DNA from: Blastococcus sp. CT_GayMR20
GTDB taxonomy: Bacteria > Actinomycetota > Actinomycetes > Mycobacteriales > Geodermatophilaceae
DNA: 32,564 nt
Assembly: GCF_004570345.1 (NCBI RefSeq)
Contig: NZ_SPQM01000051.1
Span: 1-32,564 of the forward strand
Reading direction: 5' to 3'
The notes under the pieces are model-generated. The model made no database searches, was not told the origin of the DNA, and worked only from the letters and a program-made list of their open reading frames with translations. The translations under genes were made by a program, and so were the position numbers. Each line of letters starts with the position of its first letter. Position 1 is the stretch's first letter. Shown here in pieces: positions 18,007-26,967 of this stretch.

Positions 18007-18726
18007 GTGCCGTCTGTCTGGTCCTCGCCGGAACGCCCGGCCTATCCGCACCAGGCGCTGGCCGTCGTCCTGCAGGTGAGGGACGGGGAGCTCGCGGTGA
18101 TGCTCTGGCGACGCGCCGCCGAGCCCTTCGCGGGGTCGTGGGCGCTGCCGGGGGGACCGTTGCTGCCCGACGAGACCCTGGGCGCCTCGGTGGCTCGCCA
18201 GCTGGCGTCCAAGGTCGAGGTGACGCACCTGGCGCATCTCGAGCAGCTGGAGACGCGCAGCGACCCCGGCCGCGACCCCCGTGGCCGCACGGTGGCCACC
18301 GCCTACCTCGGCTTGGTCCCCAGTGACCTCGATCCCGTGCTGCCGGAGGACACCGCGTGGCACCCGGTCGAGGCGCTGCCCGAGTCCGCGTTCGACCACG
18401 GCTCGATCGTCGGTTCGGCCCTCGGGCGGCTGCGGGCCAAGCTCTCGTACACGAACGTCGGGTTCGCCCTGGCTCCGCCGACCTTCACGATCGCCGAGCT
18501 GCGGGTCATCTACGTCGCGGCGCTGGGCTACGAGGTCACCGCCACCAACCTGCAGCGGGTGCTGCTGCGCCGCGGCGTCCTGGAGCCGACGGGGGAGATC
18601 GCGCCACCGGGGCCGCACGGTGGGCGGCCGGCCATGCTCTACCGCTTCGCGGTGGCCGCGCTGGAGGTCACGGACCCGTTCGCGGTGCTGAAGCCGCCCA
18701 CGGACGGTGTGCCCGCCGCCTCCTGA
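18007..18726 (+). CDS. nrtR: NrtR: Nudix-related transcriptional regulator of NAD synthesis
   Basis: This protein has 239 residues from GTG 18007 (VPSVWSSPERPAYPHQA). The N-terminal ~150 residues form a Nudix fold (ALAVVLQVRDGELAVMLWRR). The Nudix box is degenerate: G-x5-E is kept (GPLLPDE), but the REUxEE helix reads RQLASK, so hydrolase activity is unlikely. In NrtR proteins this domain binds ADP-ribose or related NAD products as effector. Residues ~158-218 (FTIAELRVIYVAALG to GGRPAMLYRF) form a winged helix-turn-helix. Its position divergent from nadABC matches the mycobacterial arrangement. It probably represses nadABC and itself through the palindrome between them. Confidence 0.93.
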   Translation: MPSVWSSPERPAYPHQALAVVLQVRDGELAVMLWRRAAEPFAGSWALPGGPLLPDETLGASVARQLASKVEVTHLAHLEQLETRSDPGRDPRGRTVATAYLGLVPSDLDPVLPEDTAWHPVEALPESAFDHGSIVGSALGRLRAKLSYTNVGFALAPPTFTIAELRVIYVAALGYEVTATNLQRVLLRRGVLEPTGEIAPPGPHGGRPAMLYRFAVAALEVTDPFAVLKPPTDGVPAAS

Positions 18727-18737
18727 CGGCCGCGCCG

Positions 18738-18756
18738 GCAACTTCGGGGAAGTTGC
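18738..18756 (+). terminator. Hairpin after nrtR
   Basis: A perfect 8-base stem GCAACTTC / GAAGTTGC with loop GGG lies 11 bases after the nrtR stop and is followed by TTCTT. It is a probable weak intrinsic terminator separating nrtR from the next gene. Confidence 0.5.
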
Positions 18757-18824
18757 TTCTTGCGGAGTCCTTGCGGTTCCCTCGCGGGTCACCTGCGGTT
18801 CGGGGGCCACCGTCGTCGTTGTCG

Positions 18825-18845
18825 CCGGGTGGAGCCACCACCCGG
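18825..18845 (+). promoter_or_regulatory. 5'-leader hairpin before the TasA-like gene
   Basis: The stem CCGGGTGG / CCACCCGG (8 pairs, 5-base loop) ends 22 bases before the GTG at 18868, just ahead of the GGGGGAGA ribosome-binding site. It could affect translation or RNA stability. No known riboswitch class was recognised. Confidence 0.35.
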
Positions 18846-18867
18846 ACAACCGGGGGAGACAGAAACC

Positions 18868-19491
18868 GTGACCACGTCGTCCAGCACGATGACCCGCCGC
18901 ACGTCCGCCACCTCGATCGTCGCCGCCGTCGCGGCCGTCGGTGCGGCCGCCGCGGTCGCCGGCATGGCGACCTTCGGTGACTTCACCGACAGCACCTCGC
19001 CGGTCAACACCAAGGTCGACACCGGCGTCGTCTCGATCGACGTCAGCTCGCCCGGAGGATCGGCCGTCGTGCCGTTCTCCGGCGGCATGATGCTCGCCGG
19101 CGACTCGCGCAGCCACCTCGTCGACCTGGTCAACGACGGGACGACGCCGCTCAGCGGGGTGACCGTGAAGTCGTGGGCGACCTCCTCGAGCATCCTCGAC
19201 CAGGACGTGACGAACGGCCTGCAGCTGACGGTCGAGTCCTGCACGGTGGCCTGGGACGCCTCCGGCGCCAGCCCGACGTGCCCGGGGACCGTGCGGACCT
19301 ACGTCACCAGCCCGATCGTCGTGACCGACGCCCCGCTGAGCGGCAGTGCCGCCCTGGCCGCAGGGTCGGTCGACCACCTCAAGCTCACCGCATCGCTGCC
19401 GGCCGCTGCCACCGGCGACGCGTTCGAGGGCGCTACGAGCGGGCTGAACTTCCAGTTCACCGCGACGCAGCGCACAGGCTCGGCTCGCTGA
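18868..19491 (+). CDS. TasA/camelysin-like secreted protein
   Basis: This secreted protein has 207 residues from GTG 18868, preceded by GGGGGAGA. The N terminus is a signal peptide: basic MTRRTSATS, then a hydrophobic Ala/Val core (IVAAVAAVGAAAAVAGM). Just after it, ATFGDFTDSTSPVNTKVDTG resembles the segment following the SipW-type signal in TasA, CalY and camelysin, where the mature chain begins near a FTD/FSD turn. The rest is Ser/Thr-rich and beta-predicted, with two Cys (ESCTVAW, PTCPG) that could form a disulfide. TasA proteins form fibres in Firmicutes; actinobacterial members are mostly uncharacterised. There is no SipW gene beside it. It stands alone between a 5' hairpin and a strong terminator. 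Confidence 0.75.
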   Translation: MTTSSSTMTRRTSATSIVAAVAAVGAAAAVAGMATFGDFTDSTSPVNTKVDTGVVSIDVSSPGGSAVVPFSGGMMLAGDSRSHLVDLVNDGTTPLSGVTVKSWATSSSILDQDVTNGLQLTVESCTVAWDASGASPTCPGTVRTYVTSPIVVTDAPLSGSAALAAGSVDHLKLTASLPAAATGDAFEGATSGLNFQFTATQRTGSAR

Positions 19492-19523
19492 CCGCGAGCT
19501 GACGGGCTGGGGGGCCCACAGAC

Positions 19524-19574
19524 AGGCGCGACCCGCGGACGGGGGGAACGAGTGTCCGCAGGTCGCGCCTTTCT
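19524..19574 (+). terminator. Strong intrinsic terminator between convergent genes
   Basis: A 17-base stem (AGGCGCGACCCGCGGAC, 19524-19540; GTCCGCAGGTCGCGCCT, 19554-19570) has one mismatch and a 13-base loop, followed by TTTCT. It lies 32 bases after the TasA-like stop and 18 before the convergent transglycosylase stop. Confidence 0.88.
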
Positions 19575-19591
19575 GGTTCCCCCACCACAGG

Positions 19592-20944
19592 TCAGGGGCA
19601 GGGCGGCAACGGGAGCAGTCCGCCGAGCGGGTTGCACGTCTGGCCGGGAATCAGAGGCGGTACGGCCGGAACCACCGGCGGTGGGGCCGCGACAACGGGC
19701 GGAGGCTGGACCACCGGCGGGGGCGTGACAGGGGGAGGTGTCACCGGCACGCTGGGACCCGGCGCCGATCCGCTCGCTGGCGGAGGGGCCTGGCCGCCCG
19801 TCCCCGAGCTCGGGGGCGGACTCGCCGGCTGACCCGAACCGGAGGACGCCGGGGGCGTGGCCGCACCGCCGGTCCCGCCGCTGGCCGCCGGCTGGCCGCC
19901 CGGTGCCGCACCGGCACCGCTCTGGTCCGGCGCTGCGCCGCCACCGGACGCGGGCGGCGCGGACTGCGGTTGCGCCCCGGTCGTGTCGCCGGAGGCAGGC
20001 GTGGTGTCCGTGAAGCCGATGGCCGGTCCGGGAGCGGCCGGGGCCCAGTACTGGCCGGACGGCCGCGGGACCGCGCCGGAGGTGATGCCGAACATCGGCC
20101 CGAGGTCGGCGACCGGGATGCCCGAGCCGTAGGCGCGGGCGAGAGCCAACACCTCCGCCACGTACTCGTCGGAGTGGTTGTAGGCCAGGACCGCCCGGAT
20201 CAGGCCGGCCTGGGTGCGCAGGTCGCCACCGGCCGTGCAGAGGTAGTTCGCGGCGGCCAGCGCGGCGTCGTTGATGTTGAACGGGTCGGTCGTGCCGTTC
20301 CCGTCGGCGTCCACGGCGTAGGACCGCCAGGTGGTCGGGATGAACTGCATCGGTCCCATGGCGCGGTCGTACGTCGTGTCGTTGTCGTACGTCCCGTTGT
20401 CGCTGTCACCGATGAAGGCGAACTTCCCGCCGTCCAGTGGCGGGCCGAGGATCTTCGGCGCCGACGAGCCGTCGGGGCTGAGGACGGCGCCGCCGTAGCG
20501 ACCGTGGTTGGACTCGATGCGGCCGATGCCCGCCAGGAGCGACCAGTCGATCCCGCAGGACGGCGAGGCCGAGCCCATCCGTGCGGCGGCGACCCGGTAG
20601 GCGTTGAGCGCGACGTTCGGGATGCCGTTGGCGGCCAGGCCGTCGATGACCGTGGGCGCGGGCGGTGCCTGGCCGGCCTGCTGCACCGGCGTGGCGGTCA
20701 GCACGGTGGCCCCCCGCGGTGCCCCCGTGGACAGCTCGGGAATCGTCAGTGCCGCCCCCGCGGACCAGGGCAGCGCGCTGTCGGCGACGCTCGCCGTCGC
20801 GACCAGGCCCGGCTTCTCCGGTGAGGCGCCGAGCGCGGTCACCAGCAGCGCGATCCCGCCCACGATGACCCACCTGCGCCGCCCGGATGGACGCCTTCTC
20901 CTTGACTGCTGCTCGAGGTCGTGACTGGCCGTCGAGTGCCGCAC
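19592..20944 (-). CDS. Secreted lytic transglycosylase with Pro-rich tail
   Basis: This peptidoglycan-cleaving enzyme has 450 residues from GTG 20944, chosen because GGAGGA lies 6 bases before it. The frame runs on to 21175 but would then cross the tRNA gene. A basic N terminus (SRRRRPSGRRR) precedes one membrane or signal helix at ~26-44 (VIVGGIALLVTALG). The transglycosylase domain spans ~95-290. Its probable catalytic Glu144 is in GIGRIESNHGRYGG, with AMGPMQFIPTTW at 195-206, NINDAALAAANYLC at ~223-236 and VLAYNHSDEYVAEVLALA at ~252-269, as in MltB/SLT-like actinobacterial enzymes. Residues ~295-450 are Gly/Ala/Pro-rich and low-complexity, ending in Pro-Val repeats and a two-Cys segment, CNPLGGLLPLPPCP. 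It acts outside the cytoplasm. Confidence 0.92.
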   Translation of the reverse strand: MRHSTASHDLEQQSRRRRPSGRRRWVIVGGIALLVTALGASPEKPGLVATASVADSALPWSAGAALTIPELSTGAPRGATVLTATPVQQAGQAPPAPTVIDGLAANGIPNVALNAYRVAAARMGSASPSCGIDWSLLAGIGRIESNHGRYGGAVLSPDGSSAPKILGPPLDGGKFAFIGDSDNGTYDNDTTYDRAMGPMQFIPTTWRSYAVDADGNGTTDPFNINDAALAAANYLCTAGGDLRTQAGLIRAVLAYNHSDEYVAEVLALARAYGSGIPVADLGPMFGITSGAVPRPSGQYWAPAAPGPAIGFTDTTPASGDTTGAQPQSAPPASGGGAAPDQSGAGAAPGGQPAASGGTGGAATPPASSGSGQPASPPPSSGTGGQAPPPASGSAPGPSVPVTPPPVTPPPVVQPPPVVAAPPPVVPAVPPLIPGQTCNPLGGLLPLPPCP

Positions 20945-21087
20945 CGTTGCTCCTCCGACGATCACCTGGTGGCTCGTGGATCCCCCGCTACCTGGCGAGC
21001 GGCGACTACCCGGTGTCTGTGACGCGCAATCACGGAGTTCGAGCACGGCTTCGAGCGGAAGTGCTGGCCGGCGGTGCCTCGGACGTG

Positions 21088-21160
21088 CGCGCCCGGCAGG
21101 GATCGAACCTGCGACCAAGTGCTTAGAAGGCACCTGCTCTATCCACTGAGCTACGGGCGC
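21088..21160 (-). tRNA. tRNA-Arg (anticodon UCU)
   Basis: The minus strand folds fully as a 73-base tRNA. It has a 7-pair acceptor stem GCGCCCG/CGGGCGC, D stem GCTC/GAGC, and anticodon stem GGTGC/GCACT with loop CTTCTAA giving anticodon TCT. The variable loop is 5 bases, and the T stem GCAGG/CCTGC has loop TTCGATC. The discriminator base is G, and CCA is not encoded. It reads AGA codons, rare in this GC-rich DNA. Confidence 0.96.
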
Positions 21161-21364
21161 TCGGCTGTCGATCATCGCATCGGCGCCGGCCCGTCGGCTC
21201 GTGACCCGGCGGCGGTGTCATGCGACTGGGGAGCAGTCCACAGGCCGGCGGGTCGTCCACAGATCGTCCCGCTGCGCGCTGACGGTGGTCCCCGGGCCCG
21301 AAGGTCGACGGCACACCGGCACCGAGCCGGCCGCGCCGCCGGCGCAACGGACCTGAGGAGCACC

Positions 21365-21874
21365 GTGAGCAGCAAGATCACCGTCATCGGCAACGTCGTC
21401 AGCCCGCCCACCAAGAACCGCACGCAGAACGGCAGCGTCACGAACTTCCGCATGGCCTCCAACGAGCGCCGGTTCGACACCGCTACGCAGGACTGGATCG
21501 ACGGTCACTCGTTCTTCGTCGACGTCGAGTGCTGGGGCGAACTGGGCGGCAACGTGGCGCACAGCGTCAGCAAGGGCGACCCGGTCGTCGTCGTGGGCGC
21601 CATCCGCACCCACGAGTGGGAGTCCGAGCAGGGACGCCGCAGTCGGCCGCAGATCAAGGCGGAGGCGGTGGCTCCGAATCTGGCTCGCGGAGTGGCCGAC
21701 TTCCGCAGGACGCAGCGTCCGGTCGCGGCGGCACCGGAGGAGGCGCCGTCGGGCGACGACCAGGGGTTCCCGACCTCCGTCGAGGAACTGGTCGCCGGCC
21801 GGGACTACGTGGGGCAGGAGGAGACGTTGGACGGAGTGAACCCCGACCTCTCCGCGGAGCCCGCGCACGTCTAG
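21365..21874 (+). CDS. ssb: Single-stranded DNA-binding protein (paralogue without acidic tail)
   Basis: This protein has 169 residues from GTG 21365, preceded by GAGGAG. The OB-fold spans ~1-112: KITVIGNVVSPPTKN, NGSVTNFRMASNERRF, DGHSFFVDVECWGELG, HSVSKGDPVVVVGAIRTHEW and RPQIKAEAVAPNL all match bacterial SSB strands. The remaining ~55 residues are acidic and disordered but end SAEPAHV. The DDIPF-type tail through which housekeeping SSB recruits repair and replication partners is missing. It therefore looks like the second actinobacterial SSB (SsbB-like). It stands alone between the tRNA and ettA, not beside rpsF/rpsR. Confidence 0.88.
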   Translation: MSSKITVIGNVVSPPTKNRTQNGSVTNFRMASNERRFDTATQDWIDGHSFFVDVECWGELGGNVAHSVSKGDPVVVVGAIRTHEWESEQGRRSRPQIKAEAVAPNLARGVADFRRTQRPVAAAPEEAPSGDDQGFPTSVEELVAGRDYVGQEETLDGVNPDLSAEPAHV

Positions 21875-21976
21875 TTGTCCCGGGCTGGGAGGATCGGAGG
21901 CGAGAACGCACGGGGTGGGGCCGCGAACCGGCGGCCCCGCCCTCGCTCGCGAGACGACGGAAGGCTCCGAAGCCCA

Positions 21977-23647
<1,671 letters not shown>

Positions 23648-23661
23648 CCGGGCCGCCGGGC

Positions 23662-23686
23662 GGCGCGCTGAGGATCACAGCGCGCC
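23662..23686 (+). terminator. Hairpin after ettA
   Basis: A 9-base perfect stem GGCGCGCTG / CAGCGCGCC with a 7-base loop lies 15 bases after the ettA stop. No T-run follows, so termination is likely partial. Confidence 0.45.
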
Positions 23687-23715
23687 CCCGGCAGCCGTAC
23701 GGCAGGGTGTCGACC

Positions 23716-24129
23716 GTGAGGCACACGGTGCAGGTCCCGATGCGCTGGGCCGACATGGACGCCTACCAGCACATCAACAACGTGGCGTTCCTCGCCTACT
23801 TCGAGATGGCCCGCGTCAACCTGTTCTTCGAGCACCCCACGCACGACGAGAAGACCGGCATGCGCCGCGGCCTCGTCGTCGCCTCCCACGAGATCACGTA
23901 CAAGCGCTCGGTCGTCTACGACGCCGAGCCGCTGGAGATCCAGATCTGGGTCTCGACCGTGCGCGCGGCGTCCTTCCTCTGCCACTACGAGGCCTTCGAC
24001 CACGGCCAGCTCGCGGTCACCGGGCACACCATGCTCGTGCCGTTCGACTTCGCGCTGAACCGGCCCCGCCGGATCACCCCGGAGGAGAAGGAGTTCCTCG
24101 CCCGGTTCACCGACGAGCCGGCCGCCTGA
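23716..24129 (+). CDS. Acyl-CoA thioesterase (hotdog fold, 4HBT type)
   Basis: This small hotdog-fold thioesterase of the 4-hydroxybenzoyl-CoA / YbgC type has 137 residues from GTG 23716 (VRHTVQVPMRWADMDAYQHI). The active-site segment WADMDAYQHINNVAFLAYFE matches the family pattern D-x-x-x-H-x-N-N. ASHEITYKRSVVYDAEPLEI and VTGHTMLVPFDF follow. AGGG lies about 8 bases before GTG 23716. GTG 23707, three codons upstream, is also possible but has no room for a ribosome-binding site. It cleaves acyl-CoA of unknown chain type in the cytoplasm. It follows ettA by ~70 bases and ends at a two-way terminator facing bioY. Confidence 0.9.
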   Translation: MRHTVQVPMRWADMDAYQHINNVAFLAYFEMARVNLFFEHPTHDEKTGMRRGLVVASHEITYKRSVVYDAEPLEIQIWVSTVRAASFLCHYEAFDHGQLAVTGHTMLVPFDFALNRPRRITPEEKEFLARFTDEPAA

Positions 24130-24157
24130 CCGCGTTCCTCGGGAGCGCCGGACACGA

Positions 24158-24198
24158 CGAGACCCCCGGCCCGCCACGAGGGCGGAGCGGGGGTCTCG
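24158..24198. terminator. Bidirectional terminator between thioesterase and bioY
   Basis: The stem CGAGACCCCCG (24158-24168) / CGGGGGTCTCG (24188-24198) is perfect over 11 pairs, with an inner CCGCC/GGCGG pairing. It lies between convergent stops at 24129 and 24214 and can serve both strands. Confidence 0.8.
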
Positions 24199-24213
24199 GC
24201 GAGCCCGGCGAAC

Positions 24214-24813
24214 TCAGTCGGAGCGGTGCGCGACCTTCCAGGCCGCACCCAGCACGGCCGCGGCGATCGCAGCCTTCACGATGCCCCCGAGGATGAACGG
24301 GTAGAAGCCTGCGTCCAGCGCCTGGCTCGCTGTCATCCCGGTGCTGACCGCCAGCCACGGCACGCCCACGGCGAAGATGACCGCCTGGCCGGCGATGAAC
24401 AGCGGCACCGACTTCAGGACGTTGCGGTCGGCCCCGTGCTTGGCGGCCAGGCCGATCAGGAACGCGGCGGGGATGAAGCCGACCACGTAGCCGCCGGTGG
24501 CGCCGAAGACGACGTCCACGCCGCCGCTGGCCTCCGAGTAGAACGGCAGCCCGACGAGCGCGGCCAGCATGTAGACGATCTGCACGGCCACCCCGCGCAC
24601 CGGCCCGAGCGCCGCGGCCGTCAGCACCACGGCCAGCGTCTGCCCGGTGATCGGCACGGGGGAGCCCGGCACCGGCACGGACACCTGGGCGAGCAGTGCG
24701 GTGAAGAGCACGCCGAGCAGCACCAGCCCGACGTTGCGGGCGCGCACATTCGGCACGAGGTCGGCGAGCACGAGCGGGCGCGACGGCAGCGCGGGCATCG
24801 AAGCGGTGGCCAC
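24214..24813 (-). CDS. bioY: BioY biotin transporter (ECF S component)
   Basis: This membrane protein has 199 residues from GTG 24813, preceded by GGAGG with ideal spacing; an ATG at 24861 lacks this. Six hydrophobic segments fit BioY: LVLLGVLFTALLAQVSV, TLAVVLTAAALGPVRG, VYMLAALVGLPFYS, GGYVVGFIPAAFLIGLA, LFIAGQAVIFAVGVPWLA and the final IVKAAIAAAVLGAAW. The conserved VPITGQTLAVVL and GLPFYSEASGG near the biotin pocket are present. No bioM/bioN or other ECF ATPase is adjacent, so it either works alone or shares a common energising module. The ~105 bases upstream show no BirA-type operator that I can recognise. Confidence 0.94.
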   Translation of the reverse strand: MATASMPALPSRPLVLADLVPNVRARNVGLVLLGVLFTALLAQVSVPVPGSPVPITGQTLAVVLTAAALGPVRGVAVQIVYMLAALVGLPFYSEASGGVDVVFGATGGYVVGFIPAAFLIGLAAKHGADRNVLKSVPLFIAGQAVIFAVGVPWLAVSTGMTASQALDAGFYPFILGGIVKAAIAAAVLGAAWKVAHRSD

Positions 24814-24918
24814 GAATCCTCCAGGAACGACTGGTCGGCGCCCGTCGGCGCCGCTGATCACGGGAGAGTCTGCACTACCGGCCGAGCGGCCCGGCCCGCC
24901 GGTCCGCGGGTCGCCGGG

Positions 24919-26502
24919 TCAGGCCGACAGCCAGACCGTCGCGTCCCCGGGCAGTCGCCCGTCGCCCACGTCGGCGCTGGCCAGGAGCACCCGCCCCTCG
25001 GGGAGCGGCACCGCGTCGGCCGACAGGTTCACCAGGCAGACGAGCCCGCCGGGACGCCGGAACGCCAGGCACCCCTGGGGCGCCGGCAGCCACGCCAGTC
25101 CCTCGCCGCTGAACGCAGGGGACGACGACCGCAGCGCGAGCGCTGCTCGGTACAGCGACTGCATCGACGACGGATCGCCCCCCTGGGCCTCGGCCGTGAG
25201 GGGTGCCCAGCCGTCGGGCATCGGCAGCCAGGTGTCGCGACTCGTGGAGAAGCCGTACGGGGGCTCCGTGCCCGACCACGGCACCGGCACCCGGCAGGCG
25301 TCGCGACCACGCTCGGTGCGCCCCGAGCGCTCCCAGATCGGGTCCTGCAGGACCTCGTCGGGGAGGTCGACGTCGGGCAGGCCGAACTCGTCGCCGTTGT
25401 AGAGGTAGACCGCGCCGGGCAGCGCCAGCTGCAGCAGCGCCGCGGCCCGGGCCCGCCGCACTCCCTGCTCGCCGCCGCCGTAGCGGGTCACGTGCCGGGG
25501 CCGGTCGTGGTTGGACAGCACCCAGCAGGCCGGGGCCGGGCTGTCGGCGACCGTGGCCAGCGAGTGCGTCACGGCGTCCCGCATCTCCTCCGCCGTCCAG
25601 GCCGCGGTCAGCAGCTTGAAGTTGAAGGCGAGCTGCAGTTCGTCGTCCCGGAGGTACTGCGCGAGCCGCGCGTCGTCGGAGACCCACACCTCCCCGACGG
25701 CCATCGTGCCGGGGTACTCGTCGAGGACCGTCCGGATCCGGCGGTGGATGACGTGCACGTCGTCCTGGTCGAACCGCAGGTCGCCGGCGCCGTGGTCGTC
25801 GAGCAGTCCGACGCCGTCCAGGAGCACCATGTCCGGCAGGTCCGCCGGCTTGGCCATGCCGTGCGCCACGTCGATCCGGAAGCCGTCGACGCCGCGGTCC
25901 AGCCAGAACCGCATCGTCGCGTCGAGGTCGGCGACCACCTCGGGGTTCGTGAAGTTCAGGTCGGGCTGCTCCGGCGCGAAGATGTGCAGGTACCACTGCC
26001 CGTCCGGAACCCGGCTCCAGGCAGGACCGCCGAAGACGGACGGCCAGTTGTTCGGTGGCTCGCTCCCGTCCGGCCCCCGGCCGTCGCGGAAGAAGTAGCG
26101 CGCCCGTGCCGGCGAGCCCGGCGGGGCGGCGAGCGCCTCGCGGAACCAGTCGTGGTCGTGCGAGCTGTGGTTGGGCACCAGGTCGATCGTCACCCGCACG
26201 CCGAGCGCGTGGGCCTCGGCCAGCAGGGCGTCGAACTCGCCGAGGTCGCCGAAGACCGGTTCCACGTCGCGCGGGTCGGCCACGTCGTAGCCGTGGTCGT
26301 GCATGGGCGACGGGTAGAACGGCGTGATCCAGATGGCGTCCACGCCGAGCCGGGCGAGGTACGGCAGCCGGCTGCGGATGCCCGCCAGGTCACCGACGCC
26401 GTCGCCGTTCCCGTCGGCGAAGCTGCGGATGTAGATCTGGTAGAAGACCGCGTCCCGCCACCAGTCGGCGGACAGGGTCGATGACGTCGGGTCCGGGTGC
26501 AC
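24919..26502 (-). CDS. Alpha-glucosidase, glycoside hydrolase family 13
   Basis: This enzyme has 527 residues from GTG 26502, preceded by GAGGAG. It is a cytoplasmic GH13 enzyme with no signal peptide. The (beta/alpha)8 start is WWRDAVFYQIYIRSFADGNG. DLVPNHSSHDHDWF at 107-120 is the first conserved region. The catalytic residues are Asp211 (GFRIDVAH, nucleophile), Glu271 (AVGEVWVSD, acid/base) and Asp333 (LSNHDRPRH). The small C-terminal beta domain is present. The overall pattern matches actinobacterial alpha-glucosidases that release glucose from maltose or short alpha-glucosides. It lacks the extra domains of trehalose synthase. It is last in a four-gene leftward run, 30 bases after the truncated haemoglobin. 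Confidence 0.93.
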   Translation of the reverse strand: MHPDPTSSTLSADWWRDAVFYQIYIRSFADGNGDGVGDLAGIRSRLPYLARLGVDAIWITPFYPSPMHDHGYDVADPRDVEPVFGDLGEFDALLAEAHALGVRVTIDLVPNHSSHDHDWFREALAAPPGSPARARYFFRDGRGPDGSEPPNNWPSVFGGPAWSRVPDGQWYLHIFAPEQPDLNFTNPEVVADLDATMRFWLDRGVDGFRIDVAHGMAKPADLPDMVLLDGVGLLDDHGAGDLRFDQDDVHVIHRRIRTVLDEYPGTMAVGEVWVSDDARLAQYLRDDELQLAFNFKLLTAAWTAEEMRDAVTHSLATVADSPAPACWVLSNHDRPRHVTRYGGGEQGVRRARAAALLQLALPGAVYLYNGDEFGLPDVDLPDEVLQDPIWERSGRTERGRDACRVPVPWSGTEPPYGFSTSRDTWLPMPDGWAPLTAEAQGGDPSSMQSLYRAALALRSSSPAFSGEGLAWLPAPQGCLAFRRPGGLVCLVNLSADAVPLPEGRVLLASADVGDGRLPGDATVWLSA

Positions 26503-26532
26503 CGGGCTCCTCGAAGTGTTGTCGGTCGGGGT

Positions 26533-26967
26533 TCAGTGCGGCGAGAGGTCGCCGTGGGCCTCGTCCGGGAAGCGGTTCTGCATGCTGAGGGCGGCCATCT
26601 CCAGGTAGCCCCACAGCGTCGCGTCCTGCTCGGCCGTGAGCCCGAGGCTGTCGACGGCCGCCCGCATGTGGGTCAGCCAGGCGTCCCGTTCCGCGGGGCC
26701 GATGGCGAAGGGTGCGTGGCGCATCCGCAGCCGCGGGTGTCCGCGCTGCTCGGAGTAGGTCCGCGGGCCGCCCCAGTACTGCTCGAGGAAGCCGCGCAGC
26801 CTGACCTCGGCGCCCTCCCAGTCGTCCTGCGGGTACAGCGGGGCGAGCACCGGATCGGTGCGCACGCCGGCGTAGAAGCGGCCGACCAGCGCCGTGAAGG
26901 TCGCCGAGCCGCCGATCTCGTCGAAGAAGGTGCGCGCCGAGGGCAGGGACCGGCTCGACTCGCTCAT
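26533..26967 (-). CDS. glbO: Group II truncated haemoglobin (trHbO)
   Basis: This small cytoplasmic haem protein has 144 residues and binds O2 and may detoxify reactive nitrogen or oxygen species. It closely follows the mycobacterial GlbO pattern. Tyr32 (B10) is in GRFYAGV and Tyr45 (CD1) in APLYPQDD. The near-invariant block [19 protein letters not shown] is followed by RMRHAPF with proximal His84 (F8), and Trp97 (G8) is in RDAWL. All ligand-controlling residues of group II are therefore present. ATG 26967 overlaps the MFS stop by 4 bases. Pairing with a sugar hydrolase and an exporter is not a known functional link. Confidence 0.96.
   Translation of the reverse strand: MSESSRSLPSARTFFDEIGGSATFTALVGRFYAGVRTDPVLAPLYPQDDWEGAEVRLRGFLEQYWGGPRTYSEQRGHPRLRMRHAPFAIGPAERDAWLTHMRAAVDSLGLTAEQDATLWGYLEMAALSMQNRFPDEAHGDLSPH

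Noticed and set aside
20945..21175. 77-residue N-terminal extension of the lytic transglycosylase
   Set aside because: It would translate through the tRNA-Arg gene. A strong ribosome-binding site supports GTG 20944.
21236..21261. Two GTCCACA copies as DnaA boxes (origin)
   Set aside because: Both lack the leading TT of the actinobacterial box, there are only two, and dnaA, dnaN and an AT-rich element are absent.
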